This document shows, in pieces, positions 26,853 through 35,840 of a DNA stretch of 64,000 nucleotides. Source of the stretch: Natrialba magadii ATCC 43099 (GTDB taxonomy: Archaea > Halobacteriota > Halobacteria > Halobacteriales > Natrialbaceae); NCBI RefSeq assembly GCF_000025625.1, contig NC_013922.1, forward strand, positions 2,356,001 through 2,420,000, in the 5' to 3' direction. Each line of letters opens with the position of its first letter. The stretch's first letter is position 1. The notes under the pieces were generated by a model, which saw only the letters and a list, made by a program, of their open reading frames with translations, was not told where the DNA came from and did not search any database. The position numbers were made by a program, and so were the translations under genes.

Positions 26853-27662
26853 ATGGATCTCCGCCAGCTCGCACGCGGCACGGTCGAGTGGGGACGCATC
26901 GAGCGCGTCATCCGCACGCTGGCGGAACGACACGACCGCGAGGCCGTCCGCGTCGAGTTCCTCGAAGCCGACAACTGGCTCTCGACTCCCTGTGTTATCG
27001 ACGAGGAGTGGTTCGTCAAGATCGTCACCCGCCAGAACGCGCTCGTTCACGCCCTTCTGACGACCGGCCGCAACGTCGGTGCCGTCTCCTCCGGCACTGA
27101 GGGCTTCTTCGACCGCTTCGACACCCCTCGCGAAATGGTCGAACACGAGTACGACGCCACCCAGCGCATGCGCGCTATCGGTATCAACGCCCCTCAACCG
27201 ATCGAGGCCTTCGAAGTCAACGGTCTCGGTGTACTGGTACTCGAGTACCTCCCCGAGTTCGAATCGCTGCGGACGGTTTCGGACCGAGAAGTTGCCGCGC
27301 GCGCGCCGGAACTGTTCGAGATGCTCGCAACGCTGCACGAACACGGACTGGCCCACGGCGACCTCCGCGACGAGAACATCCTGCTGTGTGACGACGACCT
27401 GTACTTTATCGATGCGACCAGCGTCCACGGGGATCGTGTTGCGGAGACGACGGCTTACGACCTCGCCTGTGCGCTCGCGATTCTGGAACCCCGAATTGGC
27501 GCTCGTAAGGCCGTCCTCGCCGCCTCGTCGGTCTATGGACCGTCGGAACTGCTCTCGGCGCGTCGCTTCCTCGACTTCGTCCGACTCCGACCGGATCACG
27601 AGTTCGACTCGACCTTGCTCCGGAGTGAACTCGAGAAGGCGGCGGATCTAAGCGATCAGTAA
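26853..27662 (+). CDS. RIO1-type serine/threonine protein kinase-like protein
   Basis: The 269-residue protein has the RIO/ABC1-type kinase layout. An N-terminal lobe (EWFVKIVTRQNALVHALLTT) carries the ATP-binding Lys. The hinge includes GVLVLEYLPE, the catalytic loop is HGDLRDENILL (about residues 165-175), and the metal-binding Asp is in FIDATSVHG. The activation loop of classical kinases is missing, as in other RIO kinases. Such proteins act in ribosome maturation or unknown regulation. The start is preceded by a TATA-like ATTTAAC element about 30 nt upstream. Confidence 0.9.
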   Translation: MDLRQLARGTVEWGRIERVIRTLAERHDREAVRVEFLEADNWLSTPCVIDEEWFVKIVTRQNALVHALLTTGRNVGAVSSGTEGFFDRFDTPREMVEHEYDATQRMRAIGINAPQPIEAFEVNGLGVLVLEYLPEFESLRTVSDREVAARAPELFEMLATLHEHGLAHGDLRDENILLCDDDLYFIDATSVHGDRVAETTAYDLACALAILEPRIGARKAVLAASSVYGPSELLSARRFLDFVRLRPDHEFDSTLLRSELEKAADLSDQ

Positions 27663-27750
27663 GGCCAGTTCGAACGTACCACGATCCACGGCCACTCTCT
27701 CTCTCTCTTCCGTCGGAAGTCTTTCACGTTCACCACTCAAAGCACGACTA

Positions 27751-28194
27751 ATGGACAACGGGACGGCAGCCGCCCTCCTCGCACTCGTTCTTGGATTCCC
27801 GCTGGTCGTCGTGGCTGCGTTCACTGCAGGAATTCCAAGCTCACTCGCCGTGTTCGGCCTCCTTGGTTCCCTCGCTCTCGCGTTCGTCGTCGCCGGGCAG
27901 GTTGCCGACGACAACACACAGCCGGCGGCCGCGTCAACTGCTGCCGATACGCTCGACACCACTGCCAGCGAGGCAACCGATGCGTCGAGCGACACCGAAC
28001 TCGAACTCGAGTCCCTTCGCGAGCAGTACGCCCGTGGCGAGCTCACCGAGCGTGAATTGGATCACGAACTCGAGCGCGTGTTCGAGCCGACCCCTCCGAG
28101 GCTGCTGGTTCCAGCGGGAGTGACCGGTCTGACTCGCCAGAGTCAGACCGACAATCAACGACGCCACAGTCTCGCCACAACGACGACGCGGTGA
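27751..28194 (+). CDS. Membrane protein with SHOCT domain
   Basis: Two adjacent N-terminal helices (about residues 5-25 and 29-48) precede an acidic linker and a SHOCT-type C-terminal motif (LESLREQYARGELTERELDHELERVFE). SHOCT modules are short oligomerisation segments at the ends of membrane proteins. The last 30 residues are polar and poorly conserved in appearance. The gene follows the RIO-like kinase by about 90 nt on the same strand. Confidence 0.88.
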   Translation: MDNGTAAALLALVLGFPLVVVAAFTAGIPSSLAVFGLLGSLALAFVVAGQVADDNTQPAAASTAADTLDTTASEATDASSDTELELESLREQYARGELTERELDHELERVFEPTPPRLLVPAGVTGLTRQSQTDNQRRHSLATTTTR

Positions 28195-28269
28195 GAGAAC
28201 TCGATCAGAACGGAGTGGCGTCCGAATCGGAACTCGATCTTGGATGCTTGAACCCAGACTGGAACCCGA

Positions 28270-28383
28270 ATCTGGTGCCGATACCGATGTCGATGCTGAT
28301 ACCGACGCCGATGCCGCTACCGATGTCGATGCTGATACCGACGCCGATGCCGCTACCGATGTCGATGCCGATGCCGATGCAAA
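28270..28383. repeat. 36-bp tandem repeat upstream of the aldehyde dehydrogenase
   Basis: About three copies of a 36-bp unit (CTACCGATGTCGATGCTGAT, then ACCGACGCCGATGCCG) lie 70-185 nt before the ATG 28454. The unit encodes D-T-D-V-D-A repeats in frame with the dehydrogenase, so a longer protein is formally possible. Confidence 0.88.
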
Positions 28384-28453
28384 CCTGGGCACCCACCAGC
28401 TTCGAGATGCTGCCACCAGCAGCGTTTTTACGTCGCTCGTTGTCCACTCGAGT

Positions 28454-29989
28454 ATGAGCCAGCAAGCAACAGAGCAGGTGAACCAACACTACATCGGTGG
28501 TGAGTGGACCGACGGCAGCGGCTCGGAAACGTTCGAAAGCGAGAACCCGGCGACAGGGGAGGCGCTGGCAGTGTTCCAGCGCGGTACGGAAGACGATGTC
28601 GACGCTGCGTTGGCTGCAGCGAACGACGCGTTCGAGGAGTGGCGAGAACTCTCCCACATCGACCGCGCGGAGTACCTCTGGGACATCTACCACGAACTGC
28701 GCGAGCGCCACGACGAGTTGGGTGAGATCATCTCCAAGGAGTGTGGCAAGGAGATCTCCGAAGGGAAAGCAGACGTCGCTGAGGCCTGGCACATGGTCGA
28801 GTGGGCGGCAGGCAACGCGCGCCACCCACACGGGGACGTGGTACCGAGCGAAGTCGGCTCGAAAGATGCGTACATGCGCCGGAAACCTCGTGGCGTTATC
28901 GGCTGCATCACGCCGTGGAACTTCCCGGTTGCAATTCCGTTCTGGCACATGGCCATTGCCCTCGTCGAGGGCAACACGGTCGTCTGGAAGCCAGCCGAAC
29001 AAACGCCATGGTGTGGCCAGATCATCGCCGAGATGTTCGAGGACGCCGGCATTCCGGACGGTGTCTTCAACATGGTTCAGGGCTTCGGTGACGCCGGTGC
29101 GGCCATCACGGACGACGAGCGCGTCAACACAGTCCTGTTCACCGGCTCTGCCGAGGTTGGCCAGGAAATCGCCAGCAAGGTCGGCGGCGAACCCGGCAAG
29201 CTCGCAGCCTGTGAGATGGGCGGCAAGAACGGCATCATCGTCACCGAGGAAGCCGACCTCGACATCGCCGTTCACTCGGCGATCATGTCAAGCTTCAAGA
29301 CGACCGGCCAGCGCTGTGTCTCGAGCGAGCGCCTGATCGTCCACACCGACGTCTACGACGAGTTCAAGGAGCGCTACGTCGACATTGCCAAGGATGTCGC
29401 CGTCGGCGACCCACTGCAGGAAAACACCTTCATGGGGCCGGCCATCGAGCCAGAGCACGTCGAGAAGATCAAGAAGCACAACGAGTTGGCAGAACAGGAA
29501 GGCGCAGACGTGCTCGTCGACCGCTTCGAACTCGAGGACGACGAGATTCCTGAGGGCCACGAGGACGGCAACTGGGTCGGCCCGTTCGTCTACGAAATCG
29601 AGTACGATACCGACCTGCGCTGTCTGAAAGAGGAGTGTTTCGGCCCACACGTCGCACTACTCGAGTACGACGGCGACATCGAGGACGCAGTCGAAATCCA
29701 CAACGACACGCCGTACGGGCTTGCCGGCGCCATTATCTCCGAGGACTACCGCCAGATCAACTACTTCCGCGACCGCGCGGAGATCGGGCTTGCGTACGCG
29801 AATCTACCGTGTATCGGCGCAGAGGTCCAGCTTCCGTTCGGCGGCGTGAAGAAGTCCGGAAACGGCTACCCGTCCGCGCGTGAGGCCATCGAGGCCGTTA
29901 CCGAGCGGACTGCGTGGACGATGAACAACTCCAAAGAAATCGAGATGGCACAGGGCCTCTCGGCTGACATCGTCACTCGAGACGACTGA
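28454..29989 (+). CDS. Aldehyde dehydrogenase superfamily enzyme
   Basis: This 511-residue enzyme starts at ATG 28454 (MSQQATEQVNQHYIGGEW). It has an ALDH core with NAD-binding GSAEVGQEIA, the general-base Glu in ACEMGGKNGII, and the catalytic Cys in KTTGQRCVSSERL. The C-terminal region reads QLPFGGVKKSGNGYPS. Compared with the shorter ALDH earlier in the window it carries extra loops, and its substrate is unclear (semialdehyde or glycolaldehyde-type). The open frame extends through the 36-bp repeat to 28244, but the ordinary N-terminus at 28454 is favoured. A T6 run follows the stop codon. Confidence 0.93.
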   Translation: MSQQATEQVNQHYIGGEWTDGSGSETFESENPATGEALAVFQRGTEDDVDAALAAANDAFEEWRELSHIDRAEYLWDIYHELRERHDELGEIISKECGKEISEGKADVAEAWHMVEWAAGNARHPHGDVVPSEVGSKDAYMRRKPRGVIGCITPWNFPVAIPFWHMAIALVEGNTVVWKPAEQTPWCGQIIAEMFEDAGIPDGVFNMVQGFGDAGAAITDDERVNTVLFTGSAEVGQEIASKVGGEPGKLAACEMGGKNGIIVTEEADLDIAVHSAIMSSFKTTGQRCVSSERLIVHTDVYDEFKERYVDIAKDVAVGDPLQENTFMGPAIEPEHVEKIKKHNELAEQEGADVLVDRFELEDDEIPEGHEDGNWVGPFVYEIEYDTDLRCLKEECFGPHVALLEYDGDIEDAVEIHNDTPYGLAGAIISEDYRQINYFRDRAEIGLAYANLPCIGAEVQLPFGGVKKSGNGYPSAREAIEAVTERTAWTMNNSKEIEMAQGLSADIVTRDD

Positions 29990-30000
29990 GTCGAGCGCTG

Positions 30001-30006
30001 TTTTTT
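30001..30006 (+). terminator. T-run terminator after the aldehyde dehydrogenase
   Basis: TTTTTT lies 12 nt after the stop codon. Haloarchaeal transcripts commonly end at T-runs. Confidence 0.45.
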
Positions 30007-30435
30007 GGCTGTATGGGGTTGCTCGCGAGCCGATCGTACTCGAGAAGGTGGACCTGTCCCGTTCGTTGGAGAGGCAGTGGCCGTCTACGGAGAAGGGAAA
30101 GGGCGAAAGGGCGAAAGGGAGGATGCGGACGAGGAGACGGAGTGGACTGCTCGTCCCGGGCACGAGCAGTCCCGGACCGGAGACGCGCTTGCCGGGCGTG
30201 ACGTGAAAAGCGTCAATACCGGCACCAATGCTTTGGGTCGACGGAACAAAAAGTCAGCGGTCGCCCCCTCGGAACTATGTTAGTGTCTCACTCGCGTGGC
30301 ATGTTGAGGTGGGGCTGTTGTCGGTGAGCTGTGGCAGAGAACGGCCTTTAGCGTCGGTCGCGGCAACTAAAATAGTAGGAAATGTATCACGAACTCGGGC
30401 TCGTGTCTAGGCGCTGTCTATCCCCGGAGCCAGCG
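30007..30435. other. Intergenic region without recognised features
   Basis: About 430 nt between two converging genes. A short GGGCGAAA tandem (about 30098-30118) is the only structure I notice. The open frames in it have no family-like sequence. Confidence 0.5.
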
Positions 30436-30870
30436 TCACTGTGTCGTCTGGAGATCTCGTTCGAGTTCGTATCGAAGGTTCTCGAGTTCGTCGTCGAGAT
30501 TGCGTTTGAAGAACTGTTCGACGCCGGGCAGTTTGCCGTCGACGACGAAGTGGTTGTCCAGACGCGTTCCAGTTTCGGTTTCGACGATTTCGTGCTCCCC
30601 AGTGACGTTCAGGACGGTAGACTTACCGACGAACTTGACGTATTCAGGCGGCTTGCGGGTGACGTCTTCAGTTTCGACGGTGACAGTGCGACGAACCAGT
30701 GGAATCGGGAGTTTGAGGTGCCAGGTGACGTGGCGTCCGGTGCTGTCGGTCACCGTGTACTCGTCGACGACGCTGATCGATCGAGCGCGATTCGCCGGGT
30801 CGGCGATAAAGTCCCAGACGCGCTCGGGGGGAGCAGCAACTTCGAACGACCGATCGACCCGTACAGTCAT
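30436..30870 (-). CDS. SRPBCC/START-like protein (polyketide cyclase type)
   Basis: The 144-residue protein fits the helix-grip SRPBCC fold. It begins with VDRSFEVAAPPERVWDFIAD and ends with a long helix (PGVEQFFKRNLDDELENLRYELE). A strand-rich middle (VTDSTGRHVTWHLKLPIPLV) lies between. Members bind hydrophobic ligands in a deep cavity, and their ligands vary. The start is the ATG at 30868-30870; an extension to 30942 lacks family features. A second, unrelated SRPBCC protein occurs at 47757. Confidence 0.9.
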   Translation of the reverse strand: MTVRVDRSFEVAAPPERVWDFIADPANRARSISVVDEYTVTDSTGRHVTWHLKLPIPLVRRTVTVETEDVTRKPPEYVKFVGKSTVLNVTGEHEIVETETGTRLDNHFVVDGKLPGVEQFFKRNLDDELENLRYELERDLQTTQ

Positions 30871-31108
30871 GCCACTATCTGCGTGCGTTGTGGGTAAAAA
30901 GACCGTGGACGGGCGTTGTCGGTTCGAGATCGAAGGTAGCACAACACAGAGTCACTGTTGTGTTGCAACCTGTTGCTCGGTTCGAACCAGTGAGCGGATC
31001 GTTGTAGCGTGTTCCCGGTGGGCGCTCCGACAGGGCAGCGATAACCGGGAACGAACTACAACGGACCGTCTGACAGGCCCAGAGGCGGATACGGCGTGTT
31101 GAACTGGC

Positions 31109-31345
31109 TCAGGCTGTCGAGGAGCGAACCGTTACTTTCCACGTGGTCGACCGTGCTCGCCCCCACTTTTCGATATCGACGTCGTCGGATTTCTCCGCGA
31201 GGTGTGGAAGGCGTGCGCCGACCTGTTTCGACGAAAGTCCGATCGCATCAGCGATGTTTTTCGCCCGGAAATACCGTTCGCCACGGGCAGCGCTCTCGCG
31301 TAGATACGAGATGATCCGCTGTTCTTCGTCGGAGTAATCGGTCAT
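31109..31345 (-). CDS. DUF7123-like winged-helix protein
   Basis: The 78-residue protein has the pattern of a small winged helix (QRIISYLRESAARGERYFRA, then AKNIADAIGLSSKQVGARLP, ending KWGRARSTTWKV). Haloarchaeal genomes contain many such short regulators of unknown target (DUF7123 type). It starts at ATG 31343-31345. Confidence 0.83.
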   Translation of the reverse strand: MTDYSDEEQRIISYLRESAARGERYFRAKNIADAIGLSSKQVGARLPHLAEKSDDVDIEKWGRARSTTWKVTVRSSTA

Positions 31346-31480
31346 CGTCCGTGTAACCACTAGGCGGTCGGCGCTCTTAACTCTTGACGGCCGAACCGGC
31401 GAATTAGTCCGCTACTGTCCCAGAACAGCACCATTGATCAGGATAATTCAGTCGAGCGATTCGTCTGAGTTGCCGACCGA

Positions 31481-31660
31481 TCAGTCCCAGTACAGGTGGA
31501 TCGCAACAACCGCGAGCGCGCTAAAGAGGACGGCACCGGCAAACCCCCAGGCTGCTTCGATATCCGTGACCATCAACAGTGCGCCAAGCACCGCGACCGC
31601 GCTGAGTGCGAGCGCCAGTCCAACGCCCTTGTCTGTCGTCGACTCCGTGTGCGTAGCCAT
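31481..31660 (-). CDS. Small two-helix membrane protein (DUF7525-like)
   Basis: The 59-residue protein has a short polar N-terminus (MATHTESTTDKG) and two hydrophobic helices (VGLALALSAVAVLGALLMV and WGFAGAVLFSALAVVAIHLY). Haloarchaeal DUF7525-type proteins have this shape. The function is unknown. The start is ATG 31658-31660. Confidence 0.75.
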   Translation of the reverse strand: MATHTESTTDKGVGLALALSAVAVLGALLMVTDIEAAWGFAGAVLFSALAVVAIHLYWD

Positions 31661-31765
31661 GCTCGACAGGTTGTCGATGGGGTCTCTTAATTGCACTTAT
31701 TCCGGCCAGCGGGAACGAGTGACACGGACGGGGAGGAACTCGCGAGGCGCGTGCCGTTATCGCTC

Positions 31766-32797
31766 TCAGTTGATTGTCGTGTGCTCGGACTCCTCGTTCA
31801 GCGCGAGGTTCGCGGCAATTTCGGCGTTTCGCATCGCGTACTGGGCCGTTTGCTGGAGGCTGACGAGCACCTCGCGGACGCGCAGCAGTTCCTCGTTCGA
31901 CATCTCCGGCAAGTCGTCGAGAATTTCCTGCTCTCGGTCTGCGATCTCGTGGAACAGCGCTCGAACCTCGTTCGACTTGTCGTAATCCCGTTCGACCGCT
32001 GACTCGACCGCCAGCGAGGTAATCTCGTCGACCAGTTCGTTCAGTTCGCGGATATCCCGCATGACCGAGCCGTCGACGTCGAGCGTGTGGCCGTTCGTCT
32101 CGATGACAATCTCCGCGATGTCCTCGCCGTTGTCCGCCGTCAGTTCGAGGTTCTTCGCGATCGAGCGGTAGCCAATCAGCGGGAAGCCGCTGTTGAGACC
32201 GACCGCACGCGCGAGGTTTGGATTCTGGTAGGCAGTAAAGATCAATCGCAGGAGAAGGACGAAGATCTTGTTCGCCTGGCGCTCTCGGTTGAGCGCCCGC
32301 TGGGCGAGATCCGGGTTCCCGTGGGCAAGCGCCTTGATGCCCTCGCCGCGCATCGTCTGTCCGGTCCGCTCGAGTCGCTCGAGGAGATTGTCGAGCGTGA
32401 AGTCCTCCGGATCGACCGAACACCGAATCGAGATACTCTCCGGTGTCTCCTCGATCACACCCAGCCCCATCAGCTGGGTTTCGGCCTGATAGACCGCGTT
32501 GATGTGGGCCGACTCGAGTGCACCCTCCTCGCGCTCGATGCGGATCACGCGCCGACCGAGGACGTACTGGGCGACGATGGCGCGCTCGACGGCCCCGGCA
32601 TCGAGGTTGTCGGCGTGGATGATCGCCTCTGTCTCTTCAGAGCTTGCGGACTCGGGCATCACCGTCAGCGTGCCCTTCCCGCTGGTCCGCAGCGACACCT
32701 CGTCGCCCTTTTCGACGCCGTGTTCGGACGCCCACTCGGCGGGGAGCGTCATCGCCAGCGTGGACGGCCCAAGCCGTTGTACTTTCCGCGTTTCCAT
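31766..32797 (-). CDS. AbrB-PhoU fusion regulator (paralog 1)
   Basis: This 343-residue protein joins an N-terminal SpoVT/AbrB-like swapped-hairpin domain (METRKVQRLGPSTLAMTLPA, residues 1-50) to two PhoU-like three-helix repeats. PhoU proteins sense phosphate status with the Pst importer, and the AbrB part could bind DNA. Two further copies occur at 48397 and 54779. The TATA element lies directly next to an ACTATACA box (32833-32840), one base different from the element at the pst promoter. Confidence 0.9.
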   Translation of the reverse strand: METRKVQRLGPSTLAMTLPAEWASEHGVEKGDEVSLRTSGKGTLTVMPESASSEETEAIIHADNLDAGAVERAIVAQYVLGRRVIRIEREEGALESAHINAVYQAETQLMGLGVIEETPESISIRCSVDPEDFTLDNLLERLERTGQTMRGEGIKALAHGNPDLAQRALNRERQANKIFVLLLRLIFTAYQNPNLARAVGLNSGFPLIGYRSIAKNLELTADNGEDIAEIVIETNGHTLDVDGSVMRDIRELNELVDEITSLAVESAVERDYDKSNEVRALFHEIADREQEILDDLPEMSNEELLRVREVLVSLQQTAQYAMRNAEIAANLALNEESEHTTIN

Positions 32798-32832
32798 GCG
32801 CAGTCCGTAGGACCGAGCCGACCTTAATATTG

Positions 32833-32840
32833 ACTATACA
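32833..32840 (-). promoter_or_regulatory. ACTATA-type box upstream of AbrB-PhoU paralog 1
   Basis: ACTATACA lies directly upstream of an ATATTAA TATA element of the minus-strand regulator gene. It is one base different from the ACTATATA copies at 49442, 50109 and 62321. Confidence 0.4.
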
Positions 32841-32920
32841 CCCATTATGTGTGACGGCCGTCGTTATATGAGTCTGATTTTGACCCCGCTTTGCCGCCAC
32901 TCCTTAAACACGGCTCCGCC

Positions 32921-34153
32921 TCAAACAACCTTCACGAGCCGAGTGGTGAACCGCCCTGTCCGCACGCGCTGCCAGCCCCGAAGTTCCTCGTTGACCGCTT
33001 CGTCGTCCGTATCGACGCGCAGTGTGGCTATCTCGGCCAGTTTCTCCTCGTCGGCGACGACGACGATGTCGTCGGCCCGCTCGAGTACGGCCGGCGAGAG
33101 CTGGTGGTTACCCCGACCAAAGATGACCCCCTGGCCGCCGATCGGCGAGACGACGACGGTGGCGGGTAACTCGAGTACGTCGAGGATGTCGGCTTCGGCG
33201 GCGTCGCTTGCGAGGAGGTGGCCGTCGGTGTCTCCGTCACCCTCGACCTCGCTGTCCGTACTCCCAGCCCGCCAGACATCCACCCCGAGCGGCGACGGTT
33301 CGATTCCGAGTTCGGACTCGATCTCCCCGACCGTGCCACCGGGTCCGAAGACGTACGTCCGCCCCGGTTCGACCTCGCGCGCGAAGCCTGCTGCCAGCGC
33401 GTCGACGGAGCCACTCGAGAGCTGCTTGCTTGACTGAACATCTGGCGCGACGGGGACCGGGACGACGGCCTTCAGTTCCGAGCGCACCTCGCCTGCGCGG
33501 TAGGCGTCCTCGTCGATGTCGTTGACCTCGCGGGACTCGACGCGGTCGAATTCGGCCGCGATTCGGCCGGCGTCTCGCGGCGTGACCGCGAAGACGGAGG
33601 AGTAGATCTTGACGCCGGCGGGGACGCCGAGCATTGGTGTCTGTTCCTGTTCCTGTTCCTGTGCCTGTGCCTGTTCCTGTTCCTGTGCCTGTGCCTGTGC
33701 CTGCTCTTGCTCCTCGAGCACCCCCGCCACATCGACGGCCGTCCCATCCCCACCGACGAACAGCACGAGATCCACGCCGGCCTCGAGGAGCGCGCGGACG
33801 GCGCGTCGCGTATCGGCTGCGGTGGTCTCGGCGTCGGCTGGGTCGACGGTTGGGTCGGGCGGCGTGTCGACTGACTTCCCAACGCGTTCGGGCTCGTCTC
33901 TGGGGTCATAGACGACCCGTGGCTCGAGACCAGCATCGCGCGCAGCGAACTCACCCATAATCCCCGCGGCGGTGTAGACCGGGATGTCCGGCGCGTGCCG
34001 AGAGAAGGTTGTGAGCGCGTCTCTCGCTCGCTCAGGGGCGCGTGGCTCGGCACCGCGCTCGCGAGCCTCGGTGAGTTTGCCGTCGGTGCCCTTGAGTCCG
34101 ACCCGTCCGCCCATTCCCGCGATGGGGTTGACGACGACGCCGAGTGCGTCCAT
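32921..34153 (-). CDS. ATP-NAD kinase-like protein with Gln/Glu/Ala repeat insertion
   Basis: The 410-residue protein has the NAD-kinase/diacylglycerol-kinase-like fold: VVNPIAGMGGRVGLKG at the N-terminus, LFVGGDGTAVDV with the GGDGT motif (about residue 150) and GVPAGVKIYSSVFAVTP. The family includes ATP-NAD kinases related to AcoX. Between GGDGTAVDVAGVL and MLGVPAGVK lie about 30 residues of QEQAQAQ-type repeat built on CTGTTCCTGTGC-type hexanucleotides (about 33640-33715). The catalytic motifs are intact, so activity may be retained. The substrate is unknown. Confidence 0.85.
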   Translation of the reverse strand: MDALGVVVNPIAGMGGRVGLKGTDGKLTEARERGAEPRAPERARDALTTFSRHAPDIPVYTAAGIMGEFAARDAGLEPRVVYDPRDEPERVGKSVDTPPDPTVDPADAETTAADTRRAVRALLEAGVDLVLFVGGDGTAVDVAGVLEEQEQAQAQAQEQEQAQAQEQEQEQTPMLGVPAGVKIYSSVFAVTPRDAGRIAAEFDRVESREVNDIDEDAYRAGEVRSELKAVVPVPVAPDVQSSKQLSSGSVDALAAGFAREVEPGRTYVFGPGGTVGEIESELGIEPSPLGVDVWRAGSTDSEVEGDGDTDGHLLASDAAEADILDVLELPATVVVSPIGGQGVIFGRGNHQLSPAVLERADDIVVVADEEKLAEIATLRVDTDDEAVNEELRGWQRVRTGRFTTRLVKVV

Positions 34154-34318
34154 ACGCGAACTACGGCGGGTCGTTCAAAAAGCCGTCCGATCGGTACCCT
34201 GCAAGCAGCCACTGGGGTATCATCCCGCTCGCTTTGCTAGCCATCACAGCAACCGGCAAAACCAGCGTCGCTGCGTCGTTTCTCAAAAATTAAGAGGGAT
34301 CGGGATAGAACGCCGTCT

Positions 34319-34435
34319 ATGAACGAACTGACCTACGTCCTCGACGCCGAACCAGCGATGCCGATGAGCGGCTGGGTGGCCCTGATTTTGAGCCTCCTGA
34401 TCACCGTCGGCTGGATCGTCTACTTCTACCGATAA
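34319..34435 (+). CDS. 38-residue single-helix membrane protein
   Basis: This short frame begins MNELTYVLDAEPAMPMSGW and continues as one hydrophobic helix (VALILSLLITVGWIVYFY) ending in Arg. It has normal codon use, and an AATTAAGA TATA-like stretch lies about 30 nt upstream. Positively charged ends and a single helix suggest a small membrane peptide. It lies between the NAD-kinase-like gene and the CinA-like gene, convergent with the latter. Confidence 0.7.
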   Translation: MNELTYVLDAEPAMPMSGWVALILSLLITVGWIVYFYR

Positions 34436-34514
34436 CCGAGTCTGGTCGACACAGGCCCGGTTGCAGACGTTCGTATCCGTAGTCCTGCTACTCGGTATCC
34501 GAGAGCTACGCGCC

Positions 34515-35201
34515 CTACTCTCGGCTCTCGACCCGATCGCGGAGCCACGCCGCCGCCTCCCGGACAACGTCCTCGTCAGTACTCTCGATCGCAACCCGAA
34601 CCGACTCGCCCGGATAACTCCCCACCGACACGTCGAAGGTCGCCCGAAGCTCCTCGATCCGGTCGAGCAGGGCACTCTCCGGTTCGTCAGCCACGACGAC
34701 CTCACGATACGTCGGTGTGCCCGAAAACTCGTCGGCCACCGTCTCGAACATCGCCTTCATCTCCGTAGGGACACCAGGGAACACGTAGACGGACTCGAGT
34801 ACCGCGCCGGGCGCGACGCCGACCTCGTTGTGCAGGGCACGCGCGCCAGCGGGGAGGTCGGTGGTCCCGTCGGTGAGGTCGTCCCGGGAGTAGCCCTCGT
34901 CTGCGAGCCAGGTGCGGGCTTGCTCGTGGTCGGTGAGGTCTCGTCCGAGCGCGGCGGCGACGCCGGCCATCGTCACGTCGTCGTGTGTCGGACCGAGGCC
35001 GCCGGTGACGATCACAGCGTCGTAGGCTGCCCGGTACTCGTTGACAACGCGGGCGATGTCGGAGATGCGGTCTGGGAGCGTCGTTATGCGCTCGACGGTG
35101 ACGCCGCGCTCGGCGAGTTGTGCACAGAGCCAGGCGGCGTTCGAGTTGATCGTTCGTCCGGCAAGCAATTCGTCACCGACCGTGACGACCGCGACGTTCA
35201 T
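34515..35201 (-). CDS. CinA/MoaB-type molybdopterin-binding domain protein
   Basis: The 228-residue protein has the MPT-binding fold of CinA N-domains: VAVVTVGDELLAGRTINSNA at the start, then VIVTGGLGPTHDDVTMAGVA and VFPGVPTEMKAMF. Homologues act as competence/damage-inducible CinA or NMN-deamidase-linked proteins, or in molybdenum cofactor synthesis. Without the C-terminal NMN deamidase domain its role is uncertain. Confidence 0.9.
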   Translation of the reverse strand: MNVAVVTVGDELLAGRTINSNAAWLCAQLAERGVTVERITTLPDRISDIARVVNEYRAAYDAVIVTGGLGPTHDDVTMAGVAAALGRDLTDHEQARTWLADEGYSRDDLTDGTTDLPAGARALHNEVGVAPGAVLESVYVFPGVPTEMKAMFETVADEFSGTPTYREVVVADEPESALLDRIEELRATFDVSVGSYPGESVRVAIESTDEDVVREAAAWLRDRVESRE

Positions 35202-35341
35202 GTCGTGGGGTTAGGGGTGATAACTGAAATGCGTCCCGTAACCTATTACCCATAAGTCATATCTATTAGGCGACTAATCAGTTTCTCGGTCACTCAAGAT
35301 AACCACAAGATTCAATTCTGATAATTAGCAATGGAGGGACA

Positions 35342-35695
35342 ATGTCTCGTCGGACGGAACGAACGGATACAAACTCGACTGCGGTTCTTTCGGCACTCGG
35401 GAGCAAGTACAGTGCCGAAATTCTCTGCGCGGCGGGGACCCCAAAGTCGGCACAGGCGTTGAGCGAAGATATCGAAATTCCGATTGCTACCTGCTATCGG
35501 CGCATCGAGGAACTCGTCGATGCAGGCCTACTTACCTGTGAGGGACGACAGCTCTCGGAGGAGGGACGGCGCACGAACATCTATCGGCGAACGGTCGACG
35601 AACTCGAGGTCGACTTCTCCGATGAGCAGCCGTCGTTCTCCCAGAAGCGACGGACCGAGGCGAAAAACAGGTTGCAGGATAAACTCGAGAACTGA
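35342..35695 (+). CDS. ArsR-like winged-helix transcriptional regulator
   Basis: This 117-residue protein has a helix-turn-helix domain (SALGSKYSAEILCAAGTPKS, IPIATCYRRIEELVDAGLL), then a wing and a dimerisation helix. It lies about 145 nt upstream of the queD gene on the same strand, so it could regulate the archaeosine cluster. An AT-rich stretch with ATAACC and TTAGCAATGG lies before the ATG. Confidence 0.85.
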   Translation: MSRRTERTDTNSTAVLSALGSKYSAEILCAAGTPKSAQALSEDIEIPIATCYRRIEELVDAGLLTCEGRQLSEEGRRTNIYRRTVDELEVDFSDEQPSFSQKRRTEAKNRLQDKLEN

Positions 35696-35840
35696 CGAGG
35701 GTACGGTTCTCAGCTGTTCACAGTGCCGTCGTCGGAGTTGTGACACTGGTTCTGGTTGAGCGGCTGTCACACTATCCACGGCCATCCCGACCAGCCGCTC
35801 GTTCGACCAGACTTAAGTATTCTCTCGAGAATACCCAAAT

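Noticed and set aside
28244-28453. Upstream extension of the aldehyde dehydrogenase through the DTDVDA repeat
   Set aside because: The family-typical N-terminus begins at ATG 28454, and repeat-derived sequence alone is not evidence of translation. I keep it as a finding but not as the gene start.
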